Below, one piece after another: positions 40,485 through 48,629 of a stretch of 52,841 bases of DNA. The DNA is taken from the NCBI GenBank assembly GCA_949935795.1, contig CATLFX010000014.1:1-52841 (forward strand), in the 5' to 3' direction. The notes under the pieces were generated by a model. The model searched no databases. It saw nothing but the letters and a program-made list of their open reading frames with translations, and was not told the DNA's origin. How positions within the stretch are numbered: the first letter of the stretch is position 1; each line of letters begins with the position of its first letter. This stretch comes from an uncultured Oscillospiraceae bacterium (GTDB lineage Bacteria; Bacillota; Clostridia; Oscillospirales; Oscillospiraceae). The position numbers and the translations under genes are program-made.

Positions 40485-40871
40485 GTGAAACTGACAAAAA
40501 GTGAGCTAGAGGTCATGGAAACCCTGTGGCAGGGTGGGAAGCCGTTGGCGCGGTATGAGATTCTGGAGCAGTGCGTGGACCCCAGCTGGAGCCCCAGTAC
40601 CATTCATATCCTGCTGAACGGCCTATTGAAAAAGGGGGCGATTCGTGAGGCAGGATTCATTAAGAGGGGAAAAACCTACGGGCGGCTGTACGCCGCGGAC
40701 ATCACCAGGGAGCAGTACTATGGCGAGACCCTGATGCTGGCCAGGAACGCCAGATCCATCCCGGCCTATTTCTCCATGCTGTTGAACAGCGACGGGTTGA
40801 CCATGGAGATGGTGGAGGATTTGGAGCAAAAGCTGGCCGAGCGTAAAAAGGAGCTGGAAGAGAAGACGTGA
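40485..40871 (+). CDS. blaI: BlaI/MecI-family repressor
   Basis: A 128-residue winged-helix repressor of the BlaI family (KLTKSELEVMETLWQGGKPL, then WSPSTIHILLNGLLKKGAI, residues 1 to about 55), followed by a dimerisation helix region. GTG start with AGGAGGT. It overlaps the blaR1-like gene by four bases (GTGA). In this pair type the membrane protease inactivates the repressor when a signal is received. No beta-lactamase or penicillin-binding protein gene follows, so the signal may not be a beta-lactam. Confidence 0.9.
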   Translation: MKLTKSELEVMETLWQGGKPLARYEILEQCVDPSWSPSTIHILLNGLLKKGAIREAGFIKRGKTYGRLYAADITREQYYGETLMLARNARSIPAYFSMLLNSDGLTMEMVEDLEQKLAERKKELEEKT

Positions 40872-42022
40872 TCTCCGGCTCGTCGGTGCTCAGTGCCCTG
40901 GCGATTTATACCTTTGCAATGGTCCCCCTCTTTTTTCTGCGAAAACGGGAACACTTTCTTATGATGGGTGGAATTTCTATTCTGCTGGCAGCATCCTTGC
41001 TGATAGCGGTGCGTCTGCTTTTGCCGTTAGAAATTCCGATTACGCACCCGATTCATTCATGGAATCTTTTGGGTGTTGCCCAAAGATTCATCCGTGCACA
41101 CCCTGATTTCTTTCGATTGTTGCGTGTTATCTGGATTGTGGGAGCGGTAATCGTTGTAACCAGGGATGTGTACATATTGTGGCGTGCCCATAAGGCCTGC
41201 CGTAATTATACCAAGGTGGACAGTCCAGAGGTTCAAAAAATTGCCGAGAGTTTGTCCATCACCTGTCCCGTGGTGGTGTCTCCCCAGGTGTCAGGTCCTT
41301 TTGTTACCGGGCCGTTGCGTCACACGATTTACCTGCCGATCTTGGAACTACCAGAGGAAGAGATTGAGTTAATTCTGCGTCATGAGCGCGAGCATATCCG
41401 CTTTCATGACGCAAAGATCAAGCTTTTCTACGGCGTACTGTCGGCGGTGTTATGGTGGAACCCCGTAGCCCTTGTGTTTCGGAAGGCCCTGGACACTTTG
41501 CTGGAGATGCGCTGTGATAAAAAGGTGATGTCCAGCGTAAGCTCAGAGAAACGGAAAACCTATTATGATATGATTTTGGCCTTGTCCGAGCTGGCCGTGC
41601 TGGAGGAAGAAGAGCTCGCTTTTTCATTAGATGAGTCTGCGGCAATGCGCCGTACCTGTGACGCAAAACGGCGGCTTAATCTTTTATCCAAGTGGGTGGA
41701 CAACCCGCCCCAGAAGCTAAAGCTACCCAGTGTGATTGCTGGGTGTTGCTTGGCGGTAGCGCTGTTCTTTGCTTCTTATTTGGTGGTGTTTCAACCGGCA
41801 AGTATCCCATTAAAAGAAACGTTTGAGCCAGGTGAAGGGATTTTTTACTCAGGAAAGTGTGAAGGTTTTGAACTTAGCCAAGGACCGCAAGACGCATTTG
41901 TTTTGAAGAATTTGGATGGTAAATACCAGCTGTTTGTAAACTACGAATTTAGTAGGTATCTGACATATGATGAGGTTATATCTGAGCAATATAGCAATTT
42001 GCGAATCTATGAGGAGGAATAA
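40868..42022 (+). CDS. BlaR1/MecR1-type M56 membrane metalloprotease, short form
   Basis: A 384-residue membrane protein. Membrane segments lie at the N-terminus and near residue 85 (LRVIWIVGAVIVVTR), and a last one near residue 285 (VIAGCCLAVALFFASYLVVF). The zinc protease motif is HEREH at residues 172 to 176 with ILRHEREHIRFHDAKIK around it. Canonical BlaR1 is near 600 residues because of an external penicillin-binding domain; here only about 80 residues follow the last membrane segment. The sensor is therefore different or lost. Lower GC than neighbours suggests transfer of the cassette. Confidence 0.88.
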   Translation: MISGSSVLSALAIYTFAMVPLFFLRKREHFLMMGGISILLAASLLIAVRLLLPLEIPITHPIHSWNLLGVAQRFIRAHPDFFRLLRVIWIVGAVIVVTRDVYILWRAHKACRNYTKVDSPEVQKIAESLSITCPVVVSPQVSGPFVTGPLRHTIYLPILELPEEEIELILRHEREHIRFHDAKIKLFYGVLSAVLWWNPVALVFRKALDTLLEMRCDKKVMSSVSSEKRKTYYDMILALSELAVLEEEELAFSLDESAAMRRTCDAKRRLNLLSKWVDNPPQKLKLPSVIAGCCLAVALFFASYLVVFQPASIPLKETFEPGEGIFYSGKCEGFELSQGPQDAFVLKNLDGKYQLFVNYEFSRYLTYDEVISEQYSNLRIYEEE

Positions 42023-42024
42023 AT

Positions 42025-42249
42025 GTGAGAAATCGTATCTTAGCTACCTTTATGGCTCTAATATGTGCGGTGATGTTGATGGTAGTGCCTGCACATGCCT
42101 ATGCGCCTCCTAGTGGTGATGATGGGATTGCTCCTTGTGCGGAAGTTGTACAATGGTACTATCGCATGAATAACGGGGTGGAAGAGATGCGGTTGTGGTC
42201 TGTTACTCAAGGCCGATGGCTGACTGGCTGGGTCCCCGTCAACCCCTAA
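42025..42249 (+). CDS. Small secreted peptide downstream of blaR1
   Basis: A 74-residue product with a signal peptide (MRNRILATFMALICAVMLMV, cleavage near AHA) and a mature part of about 49 residues: YAPPSGDDGIAPCAEVVQWY, then RMNNGVEEMRLWSVTQ and a short Trp-rich end. The GDDGIAP start resembles DDGDEGIMP in the small secreted protein at 31370-31816. GTG start two bases after the blaR1-like stop, with GAGGAGG upstream. Possibly the target or the ligand of the BlaI/BlaR1-like pair; function unknown. Confidence 0.72.
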   Translation: MRNRILATFMALICAVMLMVVPAHAYAPPSGDDGIAPCAEVVQWYYRMNNGVEEMRLWSVTQGRWLTGWVPVNP

Positions 42250-42270
42250 ACTACTTACCGAAACGCCAAC

Positions 42271-42300
42271 AGGCGGCGGCATGATTTCATGCCGCCGCCT
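42271..42300. terminator. Bidirectional terminator between the blaI cassette and mnmA
   Basis: AGGCGGCGGCATGA and TCATGCCGCCGCCT pair perfectly over 14 bp around TT. GTCTTATTTT follows on the + strand. The two flanking genes converge here. Confidence 0.85.
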
Positions 42301-42303
42301 GTC

Positions 42304-43383
42304 TTATTTTATCACTTCCGCAATCACGCCGCCCCCCAGCACGGTCCCGGCGGCATCATACACCACCGCCGATTGCCCGGGGGTCACCGCCCGCTGGGGC
42401 TCCTGGAATTCCAGCCGGACCCGGTCCTTTGCCGGGAAGACCGTCACCGGCTGTTCCCGCTGTCGGTAGCGCGTCTTGGCTAAAGCCTGGAAGGGCTCCA
42501 CAGGCGGGTTAACCAGCCAGTTCCAGTCCGCCGCCTCGCAGCGGCCGGAGTACAGCGCCTCCTCCGGCCCCACGGTAACGGTGTTGTCGTCCATGGACTT
42601 GGCGCACACGTAAATCCGCCCGCCGGAGGACACCCCTACCCCCCGGCGCTGGCCGATGGTGAGCCCCACCGCCCCCCGGTGGCGGCCCACCACCCGGCCC
42701 TCCAAGTCCACAATGTCCCCTTCGGGGGAAGGAACGCCGGTGTACCGCTCCATGAACGCCAGGTAGTCCCCGTCGGGGATGAAGCAGATGTCCTGGCTGT
42801 CGTGCTTGCGGGCGTTGACAAAACCCTCCCGCTCCGCGATGGCCCGCACCTCCGCCTTAGTCAGCCCACCCAGGGGGAACAGGGTGTGGGCCAGCTGATC
42901 CCGGGGGATGGGGTAGAGGACGTAACTCTGGTCCCGGCTGAGGTCCGCGGCCTTGGTCAGGCGGAAGCCCCCGCCGGTCTCCAGAATCTGAGCGTAATGC
43001 CCGGTGGCGATATAGTCACAGCCCAGCTCCTGGGCCCGGCGGCGGAGGCGGTCGAATTTCAAATAGCGGTTGCAGTTGACGCAGGGGTTGGGGGTCCAGC
43101 CCCGCCGGTAGGTGTCGATGAAGGGCTGGATGACCTTGGCCTGGAAGTCGCTGGAGAAGTTGAACACATAGTGGGGAATCCCCAGCCGCCGGGCCACCTG
43201 GCGGGCGTCCTCCACGTCGTCCAGTGTACAGCAGGGGTGGCCCTTGTCCAGCCCCGCCTCCTCATTGCTGAACAGCTTCATGGTGACGCCCACGCAGTCA
43301 TAGCCCTGTTCCCGCAGCAGCCACGCCGCCGCGCTGGAGTCCACCCCGCCGCTCATGGCCACCAGCACCCGCTTGCCGCCCAT
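42304..43383 (-). CDS. mnmA: tRNA 2-thiouridylase MnmA
   Basis: A 359-residue enzyme that thiolates U34 of Lys, Glu and Gln tRNAs. The PP-loop is VAMSGGVDSSAAAWLL at residues 7 to 22. The catalytic Cys pair is in NPCVNCNRYLKFD near residue 100 and DSQDICFIPDGDYL near residue 195. It follows pheT by a single base on the same strand and is the last gene of the T-box operon, ending at a strong hairpin. Confidence 0.95.
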   Translation of the reverse strand: MGGKRVLVAMSGGVDSSAAAWLLREQGYDCVGVTMKLFSNEEAGLDKGHPCCTLDDVEDARQVARRLGIPHYVFNFSSDFQAKVIQPFIDTYRRGWTPNPCVNCNRYLKFDRLRRRAQELGCDYIATGHYAQILETGGGFRLTKAADLSRDQSYVLYPIPRDQLAHTLFPLGGLTKAEVRAIAEREGFVNARKHDSQDICFIPDGDYLAFMERYTGVPSPEGDIVDLEGRVVGRHRGAVGLTIGQRRGVGVSSGGRIYVCAKSMDDNTVTVGPEEALYSGRCEAADWNWLVNPPVEPFQALAKTRYRQREQPVTVFPAKDRVRLEFQEPQRAVTPGQSAVVYDAAGTVLGGGVIAEVIK

Positions 43384-43384
43384 A

Positions 43385-45805
43385 TTACCGCAGGACCGCG
43401 CCGCAGTCCCGCTCCAGCGCCTCCAGAATGGACTTCACGTCCTGGTCGGCCTCCTCGCTGGTGAGGGAGCGGTCGTCGGCCCGCAGGACAAGGTTGAAGG
43501 CCACGGACTTTTTGCCCTCGCCCAGATTTTTGCCCCGGTAGATGTCGAACAGAGAGACCTCTTTCAGCAGCCCCTTGGCTCCCCGCCGGATGGCGGCCTC
43601 CAGCGCCCCCACGGACACCTCTTCCCCGCACACCACGGCGATATCCCGGGTGATGGGAGGGTATTTGGGCAGGGGGGCGTACTCCGGGTCGGGGCCCTGG
43701 GCCATCAGCAGCTCGTCGAAGGACAGCTCGGCACAGTACAGCTCTCCATCCACGCCGAAGTTCTGGGCGGCCAGGGGATGAATCTGGCCAAACACCCCCA
43801 CGATGTCGGCGCCGCTGTACACGTAGGCGCAGCGCCCGGGGTGGTAGGAAGGGTCCTCCGTGCAGGGCTCGAAGCGGACGTCGCGGGCCCGGATGCCTTT
43901 CAGCAGGGCCTCCACGGCCCCCTTCATGGTGAAGAAATCCATGCCGTTTCCGTAGGCCCCCAGGGTGAGAATCTGGGCCTCCATGGCCAGGCCGTCCTCC
44001 CCGCCGGGCATGTAGATGCGGCCCAGCTCGTACAGCCACGCGGCTTTGCTGCGGTTGTTCCAGTTGCGGCCCAGCACCTCCAGCATGGAGGGCAGGGTGG
44101 TGGTGCGCATGATGGAGGTGTCTTCCCCCAGGGGATTCAAAATCCTGAAGGACTTCCGGTGGAAATCCTCTTTGCCCCACAGAATCTTGTCATAGGCGGT
44201 GGGGCTGATGAAGGAATAGGTGATGATCTCGCTGTACCCGCAGGTGCGGCACAGCCCGCCCAGCTTGTTCTCCAGCTTCTGCACCGGAGAATAGCCGCCC
44301 TGGGTGGTCTGGCCCCGCATGAGGGTGGTGGGGATGTTGTTGTAGCCGTGGAACCGGGCCACCTCCTCGGCCAGGTCGGCCATACGGCGCACATCGCCCC
44401 GGTAGGAGGGGACGCTGACGGTGAAGCAGTTCGGGTTGACAGCCTGATCGCCGGCGTTGACGAAATCCAGCTTTTCAAAAATCTTGAACATCTCAATGCC
44501 GGAGATGTCGGTGCCCAGCAGGGCGTTGATCTTGTCCGGCTCCACAGTGAGCACGGTGGGCTGGGGAACGTTGTTCAGGATGTCGATGACGCCGTCCACC
44601 ACCTCGCCCGCGCCCAGCAGCTCCACCAGCTCGCAGGCCCGGTTGACGGCGGGCAGGGTGTTCAGCGGGTCCAGGCCCTTCTCAAACTTGGCGGACGCCT
44701 CGGTGCGCATGCCCAGGGCCAGAGCGCCCTTGCGGATGCAGGTGCCGTCGAAGCAGGCGGACTCAAACACCACGTCGGCGGTATCGGCCACGATCTCGGA
44801 GTTCAGGCCGCCCATGATGCCCGCCAGGCCCACCGCCCGGCCTTCGTCGGCGATGACCAGGTGGTTGGCGGTAAGTGTGTGCTCCTTGCCGTCCAGGGTG
44901 GTGAGCTTCTCGCCCTCTTCCGCCCGGCGGACGATGATCTTGCCGCCGTTGACATAGCGGTAGTCAAAGGCGTGCATGGGCTGGCCGTACTCCAGCATGA
45001 CGTAGTTGGTGATGTCCACGATGTTGTTGATGGGCCGGACTCCCATGGCGCGAAGCCGCTCCCGCATCCACTTGGGGGAGGGAGCAATCTTCACGCCGCG
45101 CACCATCCGGGCGGTGTACCGGGGGACCAGATCGGCGGCCGGGGTCTCCACGTCCAGTAGTTCGGGGAGCGCGCCGGGCCCGCCGCCCTTCACCGCCGGC
45201 TCATGGAGATTACACGGTTTGTCGAAGGTGGCGGATGCCTCCCGGGCCAGGCCGATAACGGACAGGCAGTCCGGGCGGTTGGGAGTGATCTCGAACTCGA
45301 CGACATGGTCGTCAAGGCCCACGGCCTCCCGGATGTCCTGGCCCACTGTCAGCCCGTCCAGCTCGGGATCGTCGGACAAAATCCAAATACCGTCGGCGTA
45401 GGCGGCGGGGAAATCCCGCTGGTCCAGGCCCAGCTCGGCAAAGGAGCACAGCATCCCGTTGGAGTCCTCACCCCGGAGCTGGCCCGCGTGGATTTCCTTG
45501 CCCCCGGGGAGGGTGGAGCCGTCCAGCGCCACGGGCACCAGGTCGTTTTCCTTCACATTCTGGGCCCCGGTGACGATCTGGATGGGCTGGCCCTGGCCCG
45601 CGTCCACCTGGCAAATCCACATGTGGTCGGAGTTGGGGTGGCGCACCAGGGACAGCACCCTGCCCACCACGACACGGGAGATCTCGGCGCCCTCCACGGT
45701 GACCCCCTCCACCTTGGAGCCGGACAGGGTCATGGCCTCGGCGAACTCCCGGTCGGGAACGTCCACCTTAACGAATTCATTGAGCCACTTTCGGGATAGA
45801 TTCAT
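43385..45805 (-). CDS. pheT: Phenylalanyl-tRNA synthetase beta subunit
   Basis: An 806-residue PheT of normal length. The N-terminal tRNA-binding (EMAP-like) domain covers about residues 40 to 150 (VVGRVLSLVRHPNSDHMWIC). B3/B4 editing, B5 (AVNRACELVELLGAGEVVDG and following) and the C-terminal anticodon-binding FDX-ACB domain (PKYPPITRDIAVVCGEEVSV) follow. It forms the alpha2-beta2 synthetase with PheS. A dispersed repeat hairpin lies in the 118 bases between pheS and pheT. Confidence 0.95.
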   Translation of the reverse strand: MNLSRKWLNEFVKVDVPDREFAEAMTLSGSKVEGVTVEGAEISRVVVGRVLSLVRHPNSDHMWICQVDAGQGQPIQIVTGAQNVKENDLVPVALDGSTLPGGKEIHAGQLRGEDSNGMLCSFAELGLDQRDFPAAYADGIWILSDDPELDGLTVGQDIREAVGLDDHVVEFEITPNRPDCLSVIGLAREASATFDKPCNLHEPAVKGGGPGALPELLDVETPAADLVPRYTARMVRGVKIAPSPKWMRERLRAMGVRPINNIVDITNYVMLEYGQPMHAFDYRYVNGGKIIVRRAEEGEKLTTLDGKEHTLTANHLVIADEGRAVGLAGIMGGLNSEIVADTADVVFESACFDGTCIRKGALALGMRTEASAKFEKGLDPLNTLPAVNRACELVELLGAGEVVDGVIDILNNVPQPTVLTVEPDKINALLGTDISGIEMFKIFEKLDFVNAGDQAVNPNCFTVSVPSYRGDVRRMADLAEEVARFHGYNNIPTTLMRGQTTQGGYSPVQKLENKLGGLCRTCGYSEIITYSFISPTAYDKILWGKEDFHRKSFRILNPLGEDTSIMRTTTLPSMLEVLGRNWNNRSKAAWLYELGRIYMPGGEDGLAMEAQILTLGAYGNGMDFFTMKGAVEALLKGIRARDVRFEPCTEDPSYHPGRCAYVYSGADIVGVFGQIHPLAAQNFGVDGELYCAELSFDELLMAQGPDPEYAPLPKYPPITRDIAVVCGEEVSVGALEAAIRRGAKGLLKEVSLFDIYRGKNLGEGKKSVAFNLVLRADDRSLTSEEADQDVKSILEALERDCGAVLR

Positions 45806-45838
45806 ATATAAAAACCCCTCTTAAATAATATTGTGAAA

Positions 45839-45902
45839 GCGAAACGCAGTTTCGCGGCTAAAGGTTCTTTTTCGGTTCCTTTTTCTTTCAAGAAAAAGGA
45901 AC
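45839..45902 (-). repeat. Dispersed hairpin repeat, copy C
   Basis: Read with transcription, GTTCCTTTTTCTT pairs over 13 bp with AAGAAAAAGGAAC around GA, then CCGAAAAAGAACCTTTAG, then GCGAAAC pairs with GTTTCGC around TGC. Compared with copy B the stem carries an extra C-G pair changed on both sides, so pairing is kept. It begins about 20 bases after the pheS stop. Confidence 0.85.
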
Positions 45903-45923
45903 GCCTGTCCGGCGAGGACGCCC

Positions 45924-46949
45924 TTAGAACTGTTCCAGGAACCGGATGTCGTTTTCAAAGATCAGCCGCATATCGGCGATTTTGAACCGCCGCAAAGCGG
46001 TGCGCTCCAACCCCATGCCGAAGGCCCAGCCCGACCACTCCTCGGGGTCGATGCCCGCCATCTCCAGCACCCGGGGATGGATCATCCCCGCGCCCAAAAG
46101 CTCGATCCAGCCCTCGCCCTTGCAGGTGGGACAGCCCGCGCCGCCGCATTTGTGGCACTGCACGTCCATCTCGCAGGAGGGCTCGGTGAAGGGGAAGTGG
46201 TGGGGGCGGAACCGGGTGACGGTGCCCTTGCCGAACAGCTCCTCGGCCAGCAGGTTCAGGGTGCCTTTCAGGTCGGCCATGGTGACGTTCTTGTCGATGA
46301 CCATGCCCTCCACCTGGTGGAACATGGGGGAGTGGGTGGCGTCCACCTCGTCCTTGCGGTACACCCGTCCCGGGGCGATGATCCGGATGGGCAGGGGCAT
46401 GGAGTCCATGGCCCGCACCTGCATGGGGGAGGTCTGGGAGCGGAGCATCACCCGGCTGTCCTCGTCAAAGTAGAAGGTGTCCGACCAGTCCCGGCTGGGA
46501 TGGCCCTCCTCGGCGTTGAGGCGGTCGAAGTTCAGCTCGGCCAGCTCGATCTCAGGGCCGTCCAGCACGGTGAAGCCCATGCCGATGAAGATCTCCTTGA
46601 TCTCGTCCAAGGCGGTGTTCATGGGGTGGCGGCGGCCCACCTGCACCTGCCTGCCGGGGATGGTCACGTCCACCGTCTCCGCCTTCAGCTTCAGCTCCAG
46701 GGCGGCGGCCTCCATCTTCTGGGAGGCGGCGTCCAGGGCGCCCTCCAGGGCCGCCCGGACCTCGTTGGCCAGCTGGCCCATGGCGGGGCGTTCCTCGGCG
46801 GACAGCTTGCCCATCTGCTTGAGCACCGCCGTCAGCTCTCCCTTTTTGCCCAGGTACTTCACCCGCAGCTCGTCCAGAGCGGCGGCGTCCTTGACGCTCT
46901 CAAAGGCGGAGAGCGCCTCGGCGCGGATTTTTGCCAATTGTTCTTTCAT
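45924..46949 (-). CDS. pheS: Phenylalanyl-tRNA synthetase alpha subunit
   Basis: A 341-residue PheS. The N-terminal coiled coil (tRNA binding) covers about residues 1 to 85. Class II motifs follow: motif 1 HPMNTALDEIKEIFIGMGF, motif 2 DATHSPMFHQVEGMVIDKN, and motif 3 GWAFGMGLERTALRRF. FTEPSCEMDVQCHKC lies near the active site. It charges tRNA-Phe with phenylalanine as alpha2-beta2 with PheT. It is third in a T-box-controlled operon, after two membrane protein genes. Confidence 0.95.
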   Translation of the reverse strand: MKEQLAKIRAEALSAFESVKDAAALDELRVKYLGKKGELTAVLKQMGKLSAEERPAMGQLANEVRAALEGALDAASQKMEAAALELKLKAETVDVTIPGRQVQVGRRHPMNTALDEIKEIFIGMGFTVLDGPEIELAELNFDRLNAEEGHPSRDWSDTFYFDEDSRVMLRSQTSPMQVRAMDSMPLPIRIIAPGRVYRKDEVDATHSPMFHQVEGMVIDKNVTMADLKGTLNLLAEELFGKGTVTRFRPHHFPFTEPSCEMDVQCHKCGGAGCPTCKGEGWIELLGAGMIHPRVLEMAGIDPEEWSGWAFGMGLERTALRRFKIADMRLIFENDIRFLEQF

Positions 46950-46989
46950 GTCAAAGCTCCTTTTTCATTGTGCTTGTATTTGAAATGTG

Positions 46990-47868
46990 TCACAGGTCCT
47001 GGTTCACCTTGAACACGTCGGCCACGTCGCTGATGGTGATGTAGGCCGAGGGGTCGGCCTCGTGGACGATGTCCCGCATCTGGCTGATCTGGAAGCGGTT
47101 GACCACAAAGTAGACCATGGCCTTCCGGCTCCTGGAATAGCCGCCCCAGGCCTCCATCCAGGTCACGCCGCTCCCGAAGTGCTGGGACAGGGCGTCGCAC
47201 ACCTTTTTGGGCTGGTTGGTAATAATAGTAGCGGCTTTGGAGCGGTCAATGCCCTCCACCACGAAGTCCACCGTTTTCAGGGCGGCGGCGTAAGTGACGA
47301 TGGAGTACAGCGGCAGGATCCAGCTGTTCAGGGCCGCGCCGCACACGATGTACAGCGCCACGTTGTAAATCATCACGAAGGTGCCCACGGTCAGGCCCAG
47401 CCGCTTGGCAAAGATCACCGCCATCACCTCAATGCCGTCGATGGCGCCCCCCAGCCGGATGGTCAGGCCGCTGCCCAGCCCGGAGATGATGCCGCCGAAC
47501 AGGGCGCACAGCAGCAGGTCCTGCCCCGCCAGGGGAGAGGCGATGGCCACGTCGATGGGCAGCACGTAGGTGATGAGCCAGGCGCTCACCGAGTACACCG
47601 CCACGGCGAACAGGGAGTAGATGGTGAACTCCTTCCCCTGCCTGCGCAGCCCGAACAGGAACAGGGGCACGTTGAGCACCGCCAGGAACAGGGACAGGGG
47701 CACCCGCTCCCCGGTGAGCTGGGCCAGCAGCATGGACGTGCCGGAGATACCGCTGTCGTACAGGTTGACCGGATACAGGAAGATGGTCACGCCCAAGGCG
47801 TTGATGACGCCCGCCAGCAGCAGGGCGGGAAACCGGCCCCACTTCAAATTCATTTTACCACTCCGCAT
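46990..47868 (-). CDS. YitT-family membrane protein (DUF161/DUF2179)
   Basis: A 292-residue membrane protein of the YitT family. About six hydrophobic segments (ALLLAGVINALGVTIFLYPV; VPLSLFLAVLNVPLFLFGLR; LLLCALFGGIISGLGSGLTI; FVMIYNVALYIVCGAALNSW) are followed by a cytosolic DUF2179 domain (SKAATIITNQPKKVCDALSQ; YFVVNRFQISQMRDIVHEAD). The function of YitT proteins is not known. Both possible ATGs (this one and one five codons later) have ribosome binding sites; the first has the stronger AGGAGGG. It is the second gene under the T-box. Confidence 0.9.
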   Translation of the reverse strand: MRSGKMNLKWGRFPALLLAGVINALGVTIFLYPVNLYDSGISGTSMLLAQLTGERVPLSLFLAVLNVPLFLFGLRRQGKEFTIYSLFAVAVYSVSAWLITYVLPIDVAIASPLAGQDLLLCALFGGIISGLGSGLTIRLGGAIDGIEVMAVIFAKRLGLTVGTFVMIYNVALYIVCGAALNSWILPLYSIVTYAAALKTVDFVVEGIDRSKAATIITNQPKKVCDALSQHFGSGVTWMEAWGGYSRSRKAMVYFVVNRFQISQMRDIVHEADPSAYITISDVADVFKVNQDL

Positions 47869-47903
47869 TGGGTCCCTCCTTTTTGTTTTCGACGGGTCGC
47901 GCT

Positions 47904-48245
47904 TCAGCGCTCCCGCTCAAAGCCCAGATACCGGGTGCCCTGGAAGGTCAGGCGTCCCCGGTCGCCCTCCGCCAGCGCCCTGTACTCCCTGCCGGAGACG
48001 GAAAACTTCAGCTGGTCACCGCTTTCCACCTGGAAGGTGACTACGCAGTCGGTGGTGGTGTGAAAACCGCTGGCGCCGGTGGGGTCCCCGGCCACGGGCT
48101 GCTGGGTGGTGTAAGTGCGCCTGGATACCACAATGGCCTCCACCGTAAGACGGGGGGAATTATTGTTTTGTATCCACTGGCGGGCGATAGAGACAACGGC
48201 GAAAAGGAAAATCACAAGCATCGCCAGGCTGAAAAATATGGGCAT
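47904..48245 (-). CDS. DUF2500-like membrane-anchored protein
   Basis: A 113-residue protein with one N-terminal membrane segment (IFFSLAMLVIFLFAVVSIA) and an outer beta-rich domain (LTVEAIVVSRRTYTTQQ; DCVVTFQVESGDQLKFSVSG; GRLTFQGTRYLGFER) typical of DUF2500. Function unknown. It is the first gene after the T-box leader; ATG with AGGAGG upstream. The end lies 35 bases before the yitT-like gene. Confidence 0.85.
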   Translation of the reverse strand: MPIFFSLAMLVIFLFAVVSIARQWIQNNNSPRLTVEAIVVSRRTYTTQQPVAGDPTGASGFHTTTDCVVTFQVESGDQLKFSVSGREYRALAEGDRGRLTFQGTRYLGFERER

Positions 48246-48266
48246 AAATACGCGACCTCCTGTCTG

Positions 48267-48505
48267 AAAAACAAAAGCCTTTCCTCCCAAAAGCTGGGAC
48301 GAAAGGCTGACCTTCCGCGGTACCACCCGCATTCCCGCGCACAGCGCGGGCACTCAAGGCCCGGTAACGGCGGGCCGCAAAACCGTCCCCCTCTCAGGGG
48401 CCGCTCCCGGGCGAACAAGCGGCACATACCGGGGCGGCTCTCAGCCGGTGACCGTCCCTCTCTTGGATACGCAAGCCCGCTATTTTCCCGTTCCTCGCAT
48501 TTCGC
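48267..48505 (-). promoter_or_regulatory. T-box leader, phenylalanine specifier
   Basis: Read on the minus strand the leader contains the conserved T-box sequence GGTGGTACCGCGG (near 48315-48328) with antiterminator bases, and then a terminator in which AGCCTTTC pairs with GAAAGGCT, followed by TTTTGTTTTT (48267-48308). In stem I, CGGG/CCCG and AGCGG/CCGCT frame a loop holding TGTTCG. TTC at 48413-48415 is the probable specifier codon (Phe), which fits pheST in the operon. Uncharged tRNA-Phe should favour antitermination. Confidence 0.9.
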
Positions 48506-48512
48506 TTTTCTT

Positions 48513-48541
48513 TTTATATCATATTAGAGGTTGAATTGCAA
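48513..48541 (-). promoter_or_regulatory. Promoter of the T-box operon
   Basis: On the minus strand TTGCAA and TATAAA are 17 bases apart, placing the start a few bases before the T-box stem I. Confidence 0.75.
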
Positions 48542-48574
48542 GGGGAAAATCTCTGCCTCAGCATAATAATATGG

Positions 48575-48603
48575 TTGAAATGCAGGGGGGAACAGGATAT
48601 AAT
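48575..48603 (+). promoter_or_regulatory. nnrD promoter
   Basis: TTGAAA and a perfect TATAAT are 17 bases apart, 26 bases before the start codon, divergent from the T-box operon. Confidence 0.85.
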
Positions 48604-48629
48604 GTGGGAAAATGAAAGGGGGCCGCCAT

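Noticed and set aside
40868-42022. A truncated, dead blaR1
   Set aside because: The protease motif and membrane segments are intact and the frame ends cleanly with a coupled downstream gene, so a short functional form is more likely.
48246-48530. Short open frames within the T-box leader on the minus strand
   Set aside because: They cover the conserved T-box and terminator structures and lack a ribosome binding site; the first real gene starts at 48245.
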